Of a stretch of DNA of 64,000 bases, positions 45,467-57,876 are shown piece by piece (positions within the stretch are counted from its first letter, which is position 1; each line of letters starts with the position of its first letter). Source of the stretch: Monosporascus cannonballus (taxonomy: Eukaryota; Ascomycota; Sordariomycetes; Xylariales); contig QJNS01000287.1 of assembly GCA_004154925.1 (NCBI GenBank), positions 1 through 64,000 on the forward strand, given 5' to 3'. The position numbers and the translations under genes are program-made. The notes under the pieces were generated by a model. That model had not been told where the DNA came from. It worked only from the letters and a program-made list of their open reading frames with translations, and did not search any database.

Positions 45467-48400
45467 TTAGATGTCCATTCGGTCAATGTTCCTTGCCAGA
45501 TCCTCAATTTCGTCCGCCCTTTGGACCCCCTCAGCGGGCATATGGGATCGACCTCCCACGGCCTCGCCACACTCGGGACATCTCGCCTGCTCCATCGGCA
45601 TGCCGCACTCGCCAACGGTAAATGGATGTCCATTCCTACACGTGTACCAATGGCCAGCACCGTGGAACTCCCTGCGCATCGCTTCGTATACTGCCCGCAT
45701 CTCGTCAGCAGACACTTTCTGGTAGAAAACACCATCGCGTAGCATGACTTCCACAGCATCAATCTCAGGTTTGAGAAGCTTAGTCGAGGGGTAGCGTTCA
45801 ACAAGTCTCCGAGCAGAGGCTAGATGATCCGTTGCTTGGACCCTGAGCTTCTCGGCTTGTTCCTCTCCCGACGACGCACCCGTTGACTCCGCCTCTTCGA
45901 CCGCCAAGGCTCGGGCGAAGGCAAGGAACTGCGTAAAGTATATGTGGCCTTCCACCTCCTGGCGAGGGTACTTGCTTGAGATCGCCAGCTTAATCAGGGC
46001 TTCGCAGTCTTTGAACTGTTTCGAGAAGTCCACTTTGATCTTAGGCCGGGCTGTCCCTAGTTCCTTGCGGACTCCAAGGAAATCCGAGAAGATAATGGTC
46101 TCGCATTTCAGCCACAATGCCGAAGCTTGAAGATAGCCTTTGACCTGGAGCTCCGACGAGTCGAAATCGAAGTCGCCCTGTACCTCGCGCTGTCTCGCAG
46201 CGTATCTCACGAAATCGGCAACTCGCTGAAACGGCTGTTCTTCCTTGCGGACTTGGCCGACGAAAGCGCTTATCTTGTGCCATAGGGACAGGGCTCCGCT
46301 ATATCTGTCGGTATTGAGCCAATCGCAAATCATATGAAGTTGCTTAAGTCTTCCGGTACTGAACGCAATCTTTGTTGGACGAGCGTTTCGCTCTAAAGCC
46401 CGGGAATGAGGGCTCTCGGATAAGGATCGTTGCAGATTGACCACACCCTCTACGAGTTTGAGGCACTCGCTTTCAGACCAGGCTATGAACTTCTTGGTTG
46501 CCTCATCCAGCATAGCACGTCGAACAATGCGGCCATATCGGCCGATGTTGCGCAAAGACCCACGGCAGATCGGGCAGACCTTGACCTCCTTCATTGAGAA
46601 GGGCTTAGAGGCTTTGGCGATCGCGATGGGGTTCCCATCATCCGACATGTGGTAGTGGGCCTTCATGTCCATGATACCATCCATGTTACTCTTGGTGGTG
46701 AAATGCCCACAATCGGGGAAGATGCAAGGATCTTCATCCAGATCGATCTCATGATATTGCATACCCAGGATGAAATCTACTGCAGTGCTCTTGATCTCAG
46801 GGATACAGCATCGTTGACAATACTTGGCAGCAGGACAGATTTCGCCGCAAATGGAGGGACCTTAATAAATGGTCAGCTGGTGACGGGCAGATAAGAAAGG
46901 GGTGATACTTACATCTGTGTCCGCAACTCAGGATTTCCGTACATCGCTTCGAACACGGGATCCAATCACAGGGGGCGGCGCATCTGTTCAAGTCAGCTTC
47001 TATTCTACCGACCGGGGCAGGATCTACTCACGGCATTGAGCACTTGCTGTGTGGACAACGAGACGCACACTGCTGCTCGGCACACGGCGGACATGGCTCA
47101 TGGCATTTCTTGCTGCACCGCGAATGACTGCAGCGATTCTCGCAGGGCGCCGGGCAGACCGGGCACGGAGATTCACCGTGGCAAGGCGAGATACAGCTAT
47201 GACGGCAGGTAGTATACTTGCGACCACATGGTTGTTGGCAGATTCCATGATTTTCTGCGATGATGCTCCCATCGGTTCTGGTTCTGCACTGATAGCACAT
47301 ACTGCGGCACGAATGACCACAGGACAATGCCTTGTCGCATATGGCGCGGCATTTGTAGCCGTCGGTCGTGACATCCATATAGCAGCTTACGGTCACAGCA
47401 TGGCGGCAACCAGGTACTGTCTTTTGGACCTTTTCTTTGCACAGAACGGTTGAGGGATCTTGCACTTGCCAGCAAGGGGCTGATGAGATCACGTGTCCAC
47501 ACGAAAGCATTAGAGTAAGCCCGTCAACTCTTTCCATGCACTTCGTTTCGCAAGGCTCTCCGCAGTTCCGTGGACACGGGTGCGTGCATCCGATTTTGGG
47601 TCGTGGGCAGGGCTCCAAACACTTGACAGCGTTGTGAAGAACTTCGGAGTGACATCTACTGAAGCAAGAGTGACCGCATTGCAGGCGACGGTCACATGGG
47701 AGTGTACAACCACCTTCTGGCGAGAATTGGAGGAAGTGATCTGGTGCTGATACCAGGTGCAACACGTGTGGGTGTCGCGGACATTGCAATTCCAGCTCGG
47801 TTCCCAGGTTGCCATCCATTTTAAGGAGGCTTAGAACCTTCGACCACATATCTACGTGACCGTAGGTCTTCGAGTTGCCGATCAAATACATCCCGTGTCT
47901 CGCTCGAGAAAGAAGCACGTTGATCCGGTTCGGAGTACGAAGGAATCCGCACTTAGCCTCGCTGTTGCTTCTGACCAGCGATACGACGACGACCTTGGCT
48001 TCTTCCCCCTGGAAGTTGTCGACAGTTGCTAACCGGATGCTCTTAAGGAGTGCTGTCTTCCTAGCGGAGACTCTGACTGGTATGTCGCTTTCAGTTTGGT
48101 CTCTGGATCCGCGAGCCTCGTGCAGCTGAAGTTCTTCTAGGTCTCGATCGCCCACGGACAGCTCAAAGAGACTGTCCATCCGCCGGCGGAGGCGCTGAAA
48201 CTGTCCTAGGTAGGGTGTAATAACAGCTATATCATCTGGGCCATACTCACCCTGTCGCACGAGATGTTGAACCAGAGCGATGATCATCTCGACTTCGAAG
48301 TTGTTGCTATGGGACGTTGTGGTCGGATCCAATTGTGATGCACGATCCTCGGGGTGCTCGTGATGTAGCCAGAAGAGTCGTCTCTTCATACCCAGTACGT

Positions 48401-51400
48401 CGGGGTATTCCCTCACTGCACCACCGTCTATAAGTGACGGATACAGAGTTTGGCGGACCAAGTCAGCGATACTCGGGTGCATTCTTCGTTGTGTCTCAAG
48501 GGTATTAAAGGGAAGTCTTCGCTCATTTTCGTGGGGTGGATTGACGAGACGTTCGAATAGCGACACGTCGAGAGAGTACTTTGCTCCTCGAGGGTTGGTG
48601 CTCTGTAGATCGTAGTTCTGTATCTGCGGTCGTAATTGGAGATGATCACCTATGAGAATCGCGTGTTCCACTGACGGGAGGAAGGCGGTCAGTATGTGAG
48701 CCTCTAGTACCTCGCCTGCTTCTTCACAGAGCATCACCTTGCATCTTAGTTTTCGAAGCAAGTCCATGTTCCTTGCTAGCCCTGTCGTGGTGACACCGAC
48801 TACGTCAGCTTCGCTTAGACAGCGTAAGTCGACCTCGCGCAAGACCCTGTCTCGCAGTCCCTTCCTCTGAGCATAAAGTTGATGTTCTTTAATGATGGAT
48901 TCTTCCAGGGTGCTCTGCATGTCCCGCTGCCAATAGTTGCGCAGCAGAATTCTCTCAGCATTCGTCATGGCCCAGAGGTTAGCCTCCAGAAGGTTACCAA
49001 TGGGGCGTGGCGCTGAAGCATCGTGCCTACCACCCGCCATCCATTCCTGGGGCCCTTGATTTTGGCGACGGAACACTGTTTGAAACCCATCTTCGTCCTT
49101 ACCCAAGAGCTCATCATGATGCTTGGGGTGCTTGTCGGCTAAATACTTCTCGAGTGCTCTCGTGGAGTGACATGTTCGAAGTTGATCGAGTAGGTCGGTC
49201 ATATGTTGAACATGGTCGTCTAAGGCTCTCCCATTTTCCCACAACGCGCGTTTCTCTGCCTTGCTCCTATCCTCGCGTTGGGCCACAAGGCGAAGATTTA
49301 TACTTTTCAAGCGTTCAGATTTCGATTTCGATCCAATGCGAATGATACCCTTGACGCCTTGGTCGTGCAAGTGCTCAAGCAACTGGTCCAGCGCGTGATT
49401 GGTATAGCATACACAGAGAATCGGCCCCAGATTGGCGTCGGCCTTGTTGGCTAGTAGGACCTGGATAATCTTCTCTCCGGTGAAGCTCTTACCAGTACCA
49501 GGAGGGCCCTGGATGAGTGTTAAGCTTCTCGATAGCGTATCGAGAAGCGCGCTAGACTGGGTCTCATCTAGAATTGAATGTCTCGTCAATGCTTGAGGGT
49601 CGAGAGGACGTGAAGTCGAGCATCGTAATGTGGAATTGCCCTGCGTCAGGCAGCTTAGGTCAAAGCTAAAGTTACGCCTAGTAGCGTACTGAGGTGGTGG
49701 AACTTGGGTCTGGTTACAACCACCTGGAGTTGGAGCAAGCAGATCCGCGAAGGGTAAGTCGGGCCGCTTGGAAAGCTCTTGAAGTGCCTCAAGGGTGTAT
49801 TGGAACGAGGGCAAGAGGACACCTGGGAACTCCACAATGAATCGCCTATGCGCAGGCGTGCTGCTCCGATACCAACGGAGGGCTCTGGTTACGTTGTCCG
49901 GGACAGGCTCTGCAAGGTGTAAATGCACGTAGGCAAGCTCATTGTTGTCAGCAAGTGATGGACTTTGACGCTGCTCTGTTGCTTGTGAAGAATCTTCGGT
50001 ATTCTGCTGAGCTTCCATCCTGTCGTTCGAGGCAACAATGGTGCTATCAGCAACCACACAGAAGAGAACAGAGGCCTCATTCGTTATCAGACACACGAAA
50101 CCGCCGGGCTGCAGGCGTTTCGAGTGTGACCACCATTCACGACGCTTCTGTGCCTCCTTTGAAGACGCTGCTTGGCGGAACTGCACGAGCAAATCCAAGC
50201 CCTGTCTCCTGCTGATTGAGATGTCATAGATTCTCGCATCCTGATACACATGAGTTCTCAGGCTGTCCTTGTTGCCTCCTGGAAGATTTGTCCCGGGAGG
50301 TTGTAAGGCGTTGAGTTGGGACCGAACCGCATCCCGAAGCTGCCCAACGGTATCCTCGCGCAACAAGCGAAACTCGCGGTCAAGTCGGCCCCTGATTCCA
50401 GGCAAATGGAAAAGTGAGGAGTCGTTTGTAGGAAGATATTCTTTGCGTGGCGAGATTATCTCATCGTAAGTTGGCATAATGCGAATTTTCGAGATCTCAG
50501 CGTGGTCGTTATCATGTCTCGGTCCCTCAGCTGATAGGTGCCCGGGGAGGTCTCTTCTGATGACGAATTCGGCATGCACAATTGGTTGCTGATACCTCGT
50601 TACATCCGATAGACCGTCGCCAACGTCAAGACGCCTCTGGATGTACTGGGCGTACTTCTGCGCCTGGAGTTTTAGAAAATCGTCCGGCACCTGACGTACC
50701 GTGTCCAGACTGCTGCGAAACTGACGAAACACTGATTTTACATTGTCGTTGACAATGTTGGTCGTGTTGCAGTCCACCATCTTGGCCAACACTGCAAGGG
50801 AAAGCTCTATTGTGACCAAGGAAGATGTATCTGCAACTGCGCTGGATGAAGTAGCGGCGCTGTCAGGCAAGCCAGCGACGAAGTCGAAGATTGTTTTCAT
50901 TCGTCTGCCACCAATTCCCTGCATGAAATTGTAGATGGTAGCAACTTCCGACTCCAGAACTGCAGAGTCGAGGAGCTTTGGGTGGGTGATAAGCTTGAAA
51001 AAGGGTTGTATCTCTATATGCCACAAATCCAACTTGGAATAACGATCATGCCCTTTAGGAATCTGCGTTTCGGCGAGGTGTCTGATAAAGGAGAGACCTT
51101 CGTCCTGAGCGAGAAGCTTGATAGCTTCTTGAGCGGCGCCAACATCGCCGTCCATGAGGTCGTGGGCCAACTGGAAGAATTTACCGCAGGTTGAGCGGCT
51201 CGGGCCCTGACGAAGGAGACGCCTCCATTCTCGGAGACCATCCTCGCCTGGCTTGTTAAAATCATTTCCCGATCTCGACTGAGTCTCTGATCGCGAATCG
51301 TCGCCTCGGCTCGTGTGTAAGAATTTGCAACTCGCGCCGTAACGGCATTTCCCTCCCTGGAAGTAGCGGCACGGCTTCGGTATTACAGGCTTGTGATCGC

Positions 51401-51491
51401 CGATCTGGTAATCTTGCGATGAGAGATCCATGGGTTCGATAGTATGAGGAAAGCTGAGTTGCGTGATACTACGTGGCCATGTATCGTTCAC
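45467..51491 (-). CDS. CCCH / SF1 helicase / NF-X1 zinc-finger protein (ZNFX1-like)
   Basis: Exons 51491-47032, 46983-46913 and 46860-45467 (introns of 48 and 52 bp) encode 1,974 residues. An N-terminal CCCH finger (CRYFQGGKCRYGASCKFLH) lies at residues 41-59. The UPF1-like SF1 helicase has Walker A GPPGTGKS at about 662-669, motif II LCEEAGEVLEAH near 920 and motifs DNFQGEEAKVVVVSLVRSN and NVLLSRARHGMYLIGN. A series of NF-X1-type Cys/His clusters follows from about residue 1,240 to 1,510 (for example CGHSCFSRCHSE, CGHSCRSMCYQC). The small middle exon carries one NF-X1 unit (CSKRCTEILSCGHRC). The tail holds more cysteines (CPICRGSLRNIGRYG). ZNFX1 homologues act in RNA silencing and RNA surveillance. 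An in-frame ATG at 51431 is an alternative start. Confidence 0.92.
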
Positions 51492-53820
51492 CTGCTGAGA
51501 CTTTAGTGATTTAATCTAGGGCAACCCACAAGAGAGGCGAATGGAACTTGGAGTTCTTTGGCGTATCGTGGATGGTCCCCGAAACATTAGAAAAATTTCA
51601 AGAGGAAGCATGCATTTCCCGACCCCCTTTGGCAAACCCTTAGAAGTGAGTCACATCAGGCAGAAACGGAGGCCGTGCACATCTGCCGTGGCGCGCTTTG
51701 TCGCTCCAATGCAAACGGAACGATAGGTCTTGCTCAGTTAGAATGGCGGCAACCCGCTTCGGATCATACGAGTGATATCTGGCTCTTGCCGCACTTCAAG
51801 TCGGGAAGAGACCAACGCAACACCGACAGGTCAGGTATGCATCAAGCATCATATTACTGTTCACGCAGGTTTAGATTGCGGGTAGTAGCTGCTCAAGGCT
51901 GGCTACGCTGCCGCCGCCTTGTGCTAAAGGGATTCTGGCTACGGGGAAGAAATGGGGAATGCGGCCGTTAAGATCTCACTGGTCCCAGAGTCCTTTGTGT
52001 TCTACGAAAAGTCTCCCATTGGGTTTTTATATTCAGCAGTAAGCGTTCACACCGCGGTATTCCTTTGCCGCGCCGTGGAGTGGGTAGAAGTCAGGAGGCC
52101 GAACAAGTTGGCCTATTGCTAACTACTGTTTTGGCACCGGCTAGCAAGTCGATTGGGTTGTTTGCAAATTCAATGTGTAATTTGCTGGCCGTTCGATGCT
52201 AAGGCTTACGTCCTTACCGTAAGGCAAAAGATAATCTAGGCACTCGATTAAACATCCAATCTTGTTGCGAGCGACCATTGACGGTGCCTCTCGGTATGTT
52301 CGTGCTATAACGTCCTGTACTACCGGATGAATTAACCTCGGCATCTCATGCACAACGGAATTGCTCTCTCAAGAAGGAAATCCCTGGCTTGTGGGGGTCA
52401 TCTTTCCACGGCTACTCGGTCAGCTCTACGCTTAAATTAACTGTCCATCCCTTGGCTCTTGTCCTAAGTGAAGTCCCATCCCCAAACAAAACTTTGGACT
52501 TGGCATTGGAGGGAAAGGGGCCGAGACAACATTAGCTGTCTTTATCACACTCCGCTGCTAATCATGCATTAGTAAGCTCCTTTCGATCCTTTGGCCGCCG
52601 TGAATGGTTGATTCTGTGCCCTGAAAAGCACTTGGTGCTGCGCCCGGTTTCAGCAGCTTTGAGGCCTTCAATGTCTCAGTTTAGACCTACTTATGACGAT
52701 TCTGTGCATATCGCTAGGGGTGAAGGGTGAACAGGACGAACCATTATTAAAGGTGGTGATAGAAGAATTTCGAGAAATCGGATAAACCCCTAGGAGAATA
52801 GAGACTTGGGAGTATTAAGAACATTTCTTAATACGCATGTAGGCTAGGATGATGGACGGCTCGCCCTGATCTGAAGACTAATCAGAAGGAACGAACGAAG
52901 GCGGCTATGAGGAAGTCAGTTTGTCCAACATAGGCTGAACTCCCCTCAGATTCTAAACCAGGTGACAGGTTTTGAGGGCATGGGGCTACGCAGCTCTCTA
53001 CCAGAGGGTGTTTGTCGTCTTACCCCTATTTAACCCCTTTTCAACGCAGTTGAGGCCCCATGGTTACGAATGTAGGCGCAGAGGGAACCTCAGCGCTCGT
53101 GGTTTCCCCTGAGCTTGATAATGATAACGCGGGTCGCAACTTATGCTCCGAGAGTCACTAGCATCACCGTATTATAGTAAGCCGTAATTGCTAGTTTCCA
53201 ACTCACTCCAAATTGTAGCGGCGGCGCGAATAGGGATTGTTGTGACACGGCTTTCCGCTAAACATACCCAGAAACTACGGTAGGTCGGTCCGACATGCCC
53301 GTTGATGTTTCCAAACCGCGTTATCGGTGGCAAATCCTAGTTTGTATGCATCAGCAGGTGCTTCTTATTTCAATGTCGATACGATATTTTATCAAAATGA
53401 GTGAAACACATGTGCAAGTCCTTGCCGGAATACTTCCCGCGTCATGCAGATACCAGGGTCTCGTACGTACTCTTCTATCTGGGTTCAACTTATAAATCAA
53501 ACCGCTTGGCATCGTTCGTTGAAAACCAAGGCGAACGAATACCTTGCTACTTTGCTTGAGTCGTGAGCGCCACTCAGATCCGGATCGATGGTTTTCGGGA
53601 TTAAGCTAAACAGGAATTCAACTTTTTTTTTCATGCGAAGCGCTGTGCCCTGTTGCGTAACAGTCAGGTCTCACAGTTGGTCTCTCCATCCCAGGTTCCC
53701 ACTTTGGGGTCGTGGTGACGTCATCCTCCGACATGGAAGAGCTCCAACAGATCTGGACCAACATATCTCATTAAATATGATCTTCATATAAAGGCAGCGT
53801 CTAGATTTCAATTTGAGAAT
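51492..53820. other. Gene-poor interval
   Basis: About 2.3 kb between divergent genes. It holds the helicase promoter at its left and the MYND-SET promoter at its right. Short ORFs (51541-51971, 53295-53495) have no recognisable domain. No RNA gene or repeat was recognised. Confidence 0.45.
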
Positions 53821-55591
53821 ATGGATCCGTGCCCAGGCAACCAGGATGGGTTTCATGAGGATGCAGAGCTTTGCCATTATCTGCTGGGTGGTATTGCCAC
53901 TACGCACTTCTTGGAGATACGAGAGTCCGAGATCTCCCGAGCAGGTTCTGGACTACTTGCAATGAACGACATTCCCGAGGGCCAAGAAATCTTCCGATCG
54001 TCTCCCTTAGTCGAATGTGTCGCCGATGGGGTTGCAGATAGCGTCTGCGATTGGTGTTATGCGAATACGTTAAGCAGGGTCCACCCGAGCGGGCGGTTCC
54101 GCACCAAGGGGGATGCAGCGCCAGAGATTGAAGTGTGTCCGGGGTGTGGGAAATGCTATTACTGCTCGAAAGTAAGTGAGGGGATGCGAAGTTCCTATAA
54201 GACAGGAGACTAATAGAATATGACACCTAGTCGTGCCAAGACGAGGCCCGGGAAGCATACCACAAGCATGAATGTGAGCTTCTATCTAGGTTCTCGGAGC
54301 CGTCGTCAAAGACGCGCGCCTTGCATCGAATACTTGTAAAGGAGAAGAACGGCCTCTTGTCTCCCGAGGACAAGCGATCTTTGAAGTGTCTAGAGAGCCA
54401 TTATGACGGCCGGCTATCAAGAGGTGACGGGGCTTCAATAGAAGAAATCGCTATAGCAGCTAAGGAGCGGACCGGAACCGATCTCGGTATCGCTGATATA
54501 TCAAGACTATACTGTTCGGTAAGGAATCCTGTGGGCCACCTCTAAAGTTCGTTACGGTAGCCTAACCTCATCCACTTGAGATCCTCACCAACAACATAAA
54601 CATCCAAGAACCCGGGCAATCGCAGGTGCTAGGCACGGCACTTGACGTACCAATGGCTTTGATGAACCATTCTTGTGAGCCAAACGTCTTGACGATCTTC
54701 CAAGGCAGCGAACTCCGCGTCCGTTCGTTACGGCCCATTAAAGCTGGGGAAGAGCTCTTGCAATGCTACACGGATGTCACATGCGATGTGTTGATGCGCC
54801 GCAAGCGACTGAAAGATCAGTTCTCCTTTGATTGCGCATGTAAGTTTAATGTCCTGTCCTTAGACTGGTTCCGTGGAATTGACGAATAGCCAAAATCAGG
54901 TCCGCGCTGCGAAAGGGAGTTTGAGAGTCATAAGCAAAGAACATTCAATAATATGTCGGAAGTGGAGTTCGTCCGCGAAGCCCAGGAAGAACTCACGGAG
55001 CTCATAAATAGCGCCATCATCAAAATGAAGACCTCCCCTGATGGGCTTCCTCTTGTAGAGCTGGAGGCCCGCGCAAGGAGTCTCGTGAATGATGCGTTTC
55101 CTGGGAGCCGGTGGCCCGATACCCTGGATCCGGTGCCCTTGCTATACAAGCGGCTAGGGAACATGCACCTCTTACGGGGTAACGGCGTCGCTGCCTTCCA
55201 GTGCAGCATCAAAGGCTGCGCCTACACGGACTGGAAACTGGGTCCCGAGTGGGTCAATGACCTGCACGACCTGATACGAATCATGACTGCTATCGTGGTT
55301 CAACCATCTGCTAGAGAGGTCTTCCGAGATCAGCACTTCCTGAGCAGCAGAGAGTTCTGGGACACGTATCATGGATTCTTGCACACGTTGCTCCTCACCT
55401 CACGGAACACCTTCGGATCCGATGCCAGTTACACTCGCGCGATCAAGAGGTGGTATGATGATACGTTGGAAGGCGCGGAAGAACCACTTCCTGGGTCTCC
55501 TGGTTTTGAGGATCGTTTCAAGGCCGCACATCGAAAGCTTCTTTCGTGGGCCGGAGTCAATGAGATATACTGGCAGATGTATACTCTTTGA
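53821..55591 (+). CDS. MYND-SET domain protein (SMYD-like lysine methyltransferase)
   Basis: Exons 53821-54171, 54231-54518, 54581-54839 and 54900-55591 encode 529 residues. Introns of 59, 62 and 60 bp have GTAAGT or GTAAGG donors and CTAAC-like branch points. The N-terminal part of SET (ISRAGSGLLAMNDIPEGQEI) is interrupted by a MYND finger (CDWCYAN ... CPGCGKCYYCSKSCQ ... HKHEC). The SET core follows with ALMNHSCEPNV (AdoMet-binding NHS) and the closing GEELLQCYTDV. A post-SET cysteine cluster (FDCACPRCERE) is restored exactly by the third splice. A helical C-terminal half follows. SMYD-type enzymes methylate lysine on histones or other proteins. The substrate here is unknown. Confidence 0.92.
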
Positions 55592-56188
55592 GTATTTCAA
55601 ACTATCTAGGTGCCCAGTTGTAACGGGCTGATCGGCGAAGGCGACCTTTGATTTATAGGCCGTTTTATCAAAATTGACTATTCGATCTGAATTAGGCTCA
55701 GGTAAAGAGGGTACGCTGTGTTTTTAACTTTTATCAACAAAGTCCCTTTCTGTTATCGGTCAACTCTGCAACGTCACCGCCACGATAAAGGGAACCATAG
55801 GTTCATCATGGGTGATATTCGCCAGCATCCCGCATTGTCACTGGGGGAATCACCGAATGTCTTCATCCGACGCAGGCTACAATCGAAAAATCATCTTATT
55901 CAACTAGTTGGCCGGGTCGATCCCAGGGCCGTCATAGATGAACTTCGGCTTGGTGAAACAAGTATTCCCTGTTACTTAGAATGCTTCCATAATATAAGGC
56001 AATAAAGTGATTCACTACTAGATTGGCTACCAAGTCGTCTTTTCACCATGCGTAGCCATTTTCCGTTAAAGAGAGGTTGATTTAATCTCTCTGAATGCCA
56101 AAATGCAGCTACCTAATACAACCCATTACCCTTATAGCTCCGGCGACTCCGTGGTAGCTCCTGGATCCTGAGAGTTACCGATTCCGTC
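55592..56188. other. Intergenic region
   Basis: 3' flank of the MYND-SET gene and promoter of the next gene. A 95-codon ORF at 55718-56005 has no known domain. Confidence 0.45.
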
Positions 56189-56782
56189 ATGGGCTCAGTA
56201 GTCAAAAAGCCCGCATCGAACGGCCAGTCGTCGTCGACCAAAAACTCTGCATCTCAAAAAAAGGGAGCTATTACAAAGCCAAAGCGCGCTAAGCGGCCGC
56301 TCTCCCATGGCGATAAACTCGAGCTCGACGACCACGCCCCGTCGACCGACAAGGCTGCGCCCTTCCAAAAACGAAAACCATTCGACCGCAACGAAATCAA
56401 CCAGCTAATCGATTTCGCGCCAGACATGCTCGAGGACTACATAAAGTCCTGCGAACTGATCTACACTTTTAAGCAGAATAATGTGGAAGAGCCGACTGAT
56501 ATAGAAGGGCTACTACCGCCAATCCAAGATCACGTCACCGTGTATGATGGGGAGCAGGACGAAGTTCCGGATATCTATCTATTACGTCCCCCTGCGCTCC
56601 TCGGCTGGCCAGAACTGGGGCTGGGAGTGCACCGGGAGCCACTCGAACCCCGCACCGCGCTGGACTGGAAAACGTTGGGCCCCTTTGATAATTTCGGTGG
56701 CGAGGGAGGGGAGTGCGAGCAGAGATGGAGAGGGTTAGACGACGAGCAGTGGATAGAAGTGGATGCCCTTGAGGATATATGA
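56189..56782 (+). CDS. Small basic hypothetical protein, paralogue A
   Basis: An intron-less ORF of 197 residues. The first 70 residues are Lys/Ser-rich with a nuclear-localisation-like KPKRAKRP. An acidic middle and a C-terminal block with LEPRTALDWKTL and the tail RWRGLDDEQWIEVDALEDI follow. The same architecture and tail recur in the ORF at 57244-57876, which supports both as real related genes. No known domain or function was recognised. A nuclear location is inferred only from the basic motif. Confidence 0.65.
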   Translation: MGSVVKKPASNGQSSSTKNSASQKKGAITKPKRAKRPLSHGDKLELDDHAPSTDKAAPFQKRKPFDRNEINQLIDFAPDMLEDYIKSCELIYTFKQNNVEEPTDIEGLLPPIQDHVTVYDGEQDEVPDIYLLRPPALLGWPELGLGVHREPLEPRTALDWKTLGPFDNFGGEGGECEQRWRGLDDEQWIEVDALEDI

Positions 56783-57243
56783 ATGCCTTGGAAGGAATGA
56801 TTCTCATCTACCTGGTTTAGATAGTTTGGCCTTGGAAATAAAAACGGGCTGCTGGGATTGCTGGGGCTCATTGTAGGCAATATACTGTGGCGCAGTGAAG
56901 AAAACGAGGACTCGTATTCCTACATGATTCTATGTATTGTCCAAGACTGACTGCGATTCCGGCACTGTTAATCATCGTTTATAGCTTGGTCTGAGAGGTC
57001 CCCCAGTCCAGTATCCATAATTATTCACCAGGGAAATAACTGATTCATCGCCATTAAGGGTTTTCTCGGATATAGCCTTATGCTAGGATTCACTGCCCAT
57101 ATCGGTCATAAAACTAGAGGCTTACTATGCTACTTAATCACTTAAATTCCCGCCGTTTTCACTTTGTGTAATACAAATTGTCGTTCTGGCCCGGCAACTT
57201 CGTAGCATATTCTGGCTTCTGAGAGAAACTAACGAACCCCAAC
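56783..57243. other. Spacer between the two small basic protein genes
   Basis: Contains the presumed 3' UTR of paralogue A and promoter of paralogue B. Nothing else recognised. Confidence 0.5.
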
Positions 57244-57876
57244 ATGCCTCGAGCAAGCAAGAAGACTGTGTCAACCAGTCAGCCCACCTCGGCTACAGGA
57301 GCCGCACCATGTAAAAGGCGCGCTCCTGCTACCAAGTCAACGAGAGCTAAGAGGCCTGCCCCAAGTGACGAGGCGGCCCAAACGGAACACCACGCTGCAT
57401 CAACAGCCACGGCACCGCCGGCCGAACAGCCGCCGCCCCTCAAGAGGCAGAAACTAGTCGATGGAGAGCCAGAGGAGAAGCCGGACATAACAGCACCGTT
57501 TAGACTACCGGACATATTCGGAAAGCGACACATTGGTCGCAGAGGCAAAGGGGAAGACCTGACACCGATGAAGCGGATGCCAATCAAGTACCACCGGGAC
57601 AAGGGTGGATACTCGGACATATGGGGAATGGGCAGGGTCCTCCCCAGTTTGCTTAAACTTCCGAGACAGAAACCAGGAAATGACCTGGAACCACGAAAGC
57701 ATTTGCATACGCTCGAACCCCGTATCAAGACTACGGAAGATTCAGAACTCTTGCGTAGCTTTTACAGGAGAGGTCACGACGGTCTTGGGGGCAGAGAGAA
57801 GTGGAGAGCGGAGGAAGATAGACAGTGGAGGGAAGTGGATGTGCGTGCGGATATTGGAAAGCCTTGGGGGGGATGA
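57244..57876 (+). CDS. Small basic hypothetical protein, paralogue B
   Basis: An intron-less ORF of 210 residues. The N-terminus is Ala/Thr/Lys-rich with KSTRAKRPAPSDEA and a second basic patch, PPPLKRQKLVDGE. The C-terminal part has HTLEPRIKT and then KWRAEEDRQWREVDVRADI, aligning with paralogue A in order and spacing (LEPR ... WR-x2-(E/D)D-x-QW-x-EVD-x3-DI). The middle (RLPDIFGKRHIGRRGKG) has no counterpart in A. No known function was recognised. The pair looks like a diverged tandem duplication. Confidence 0.65.
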   Translation: MPRASKKTVSTSQPTSATGAAPCKRRAPATKSTRAKRPAPSDEAAQTEHHAASTATAPPAEQPPPLKRQKLVDGEPEEKPDITAPFRLPDIFGKRHIGRRGKGEDLTPMKRMPIKYHRDKGGYSDIWGMGRVLPSLLKLPRQKPGNDLEPRKHLHTLEPRIKTTEDSELLRSFYRRGHDGLGGREKWRAEEDRQWREVDVRADIGKPWGG

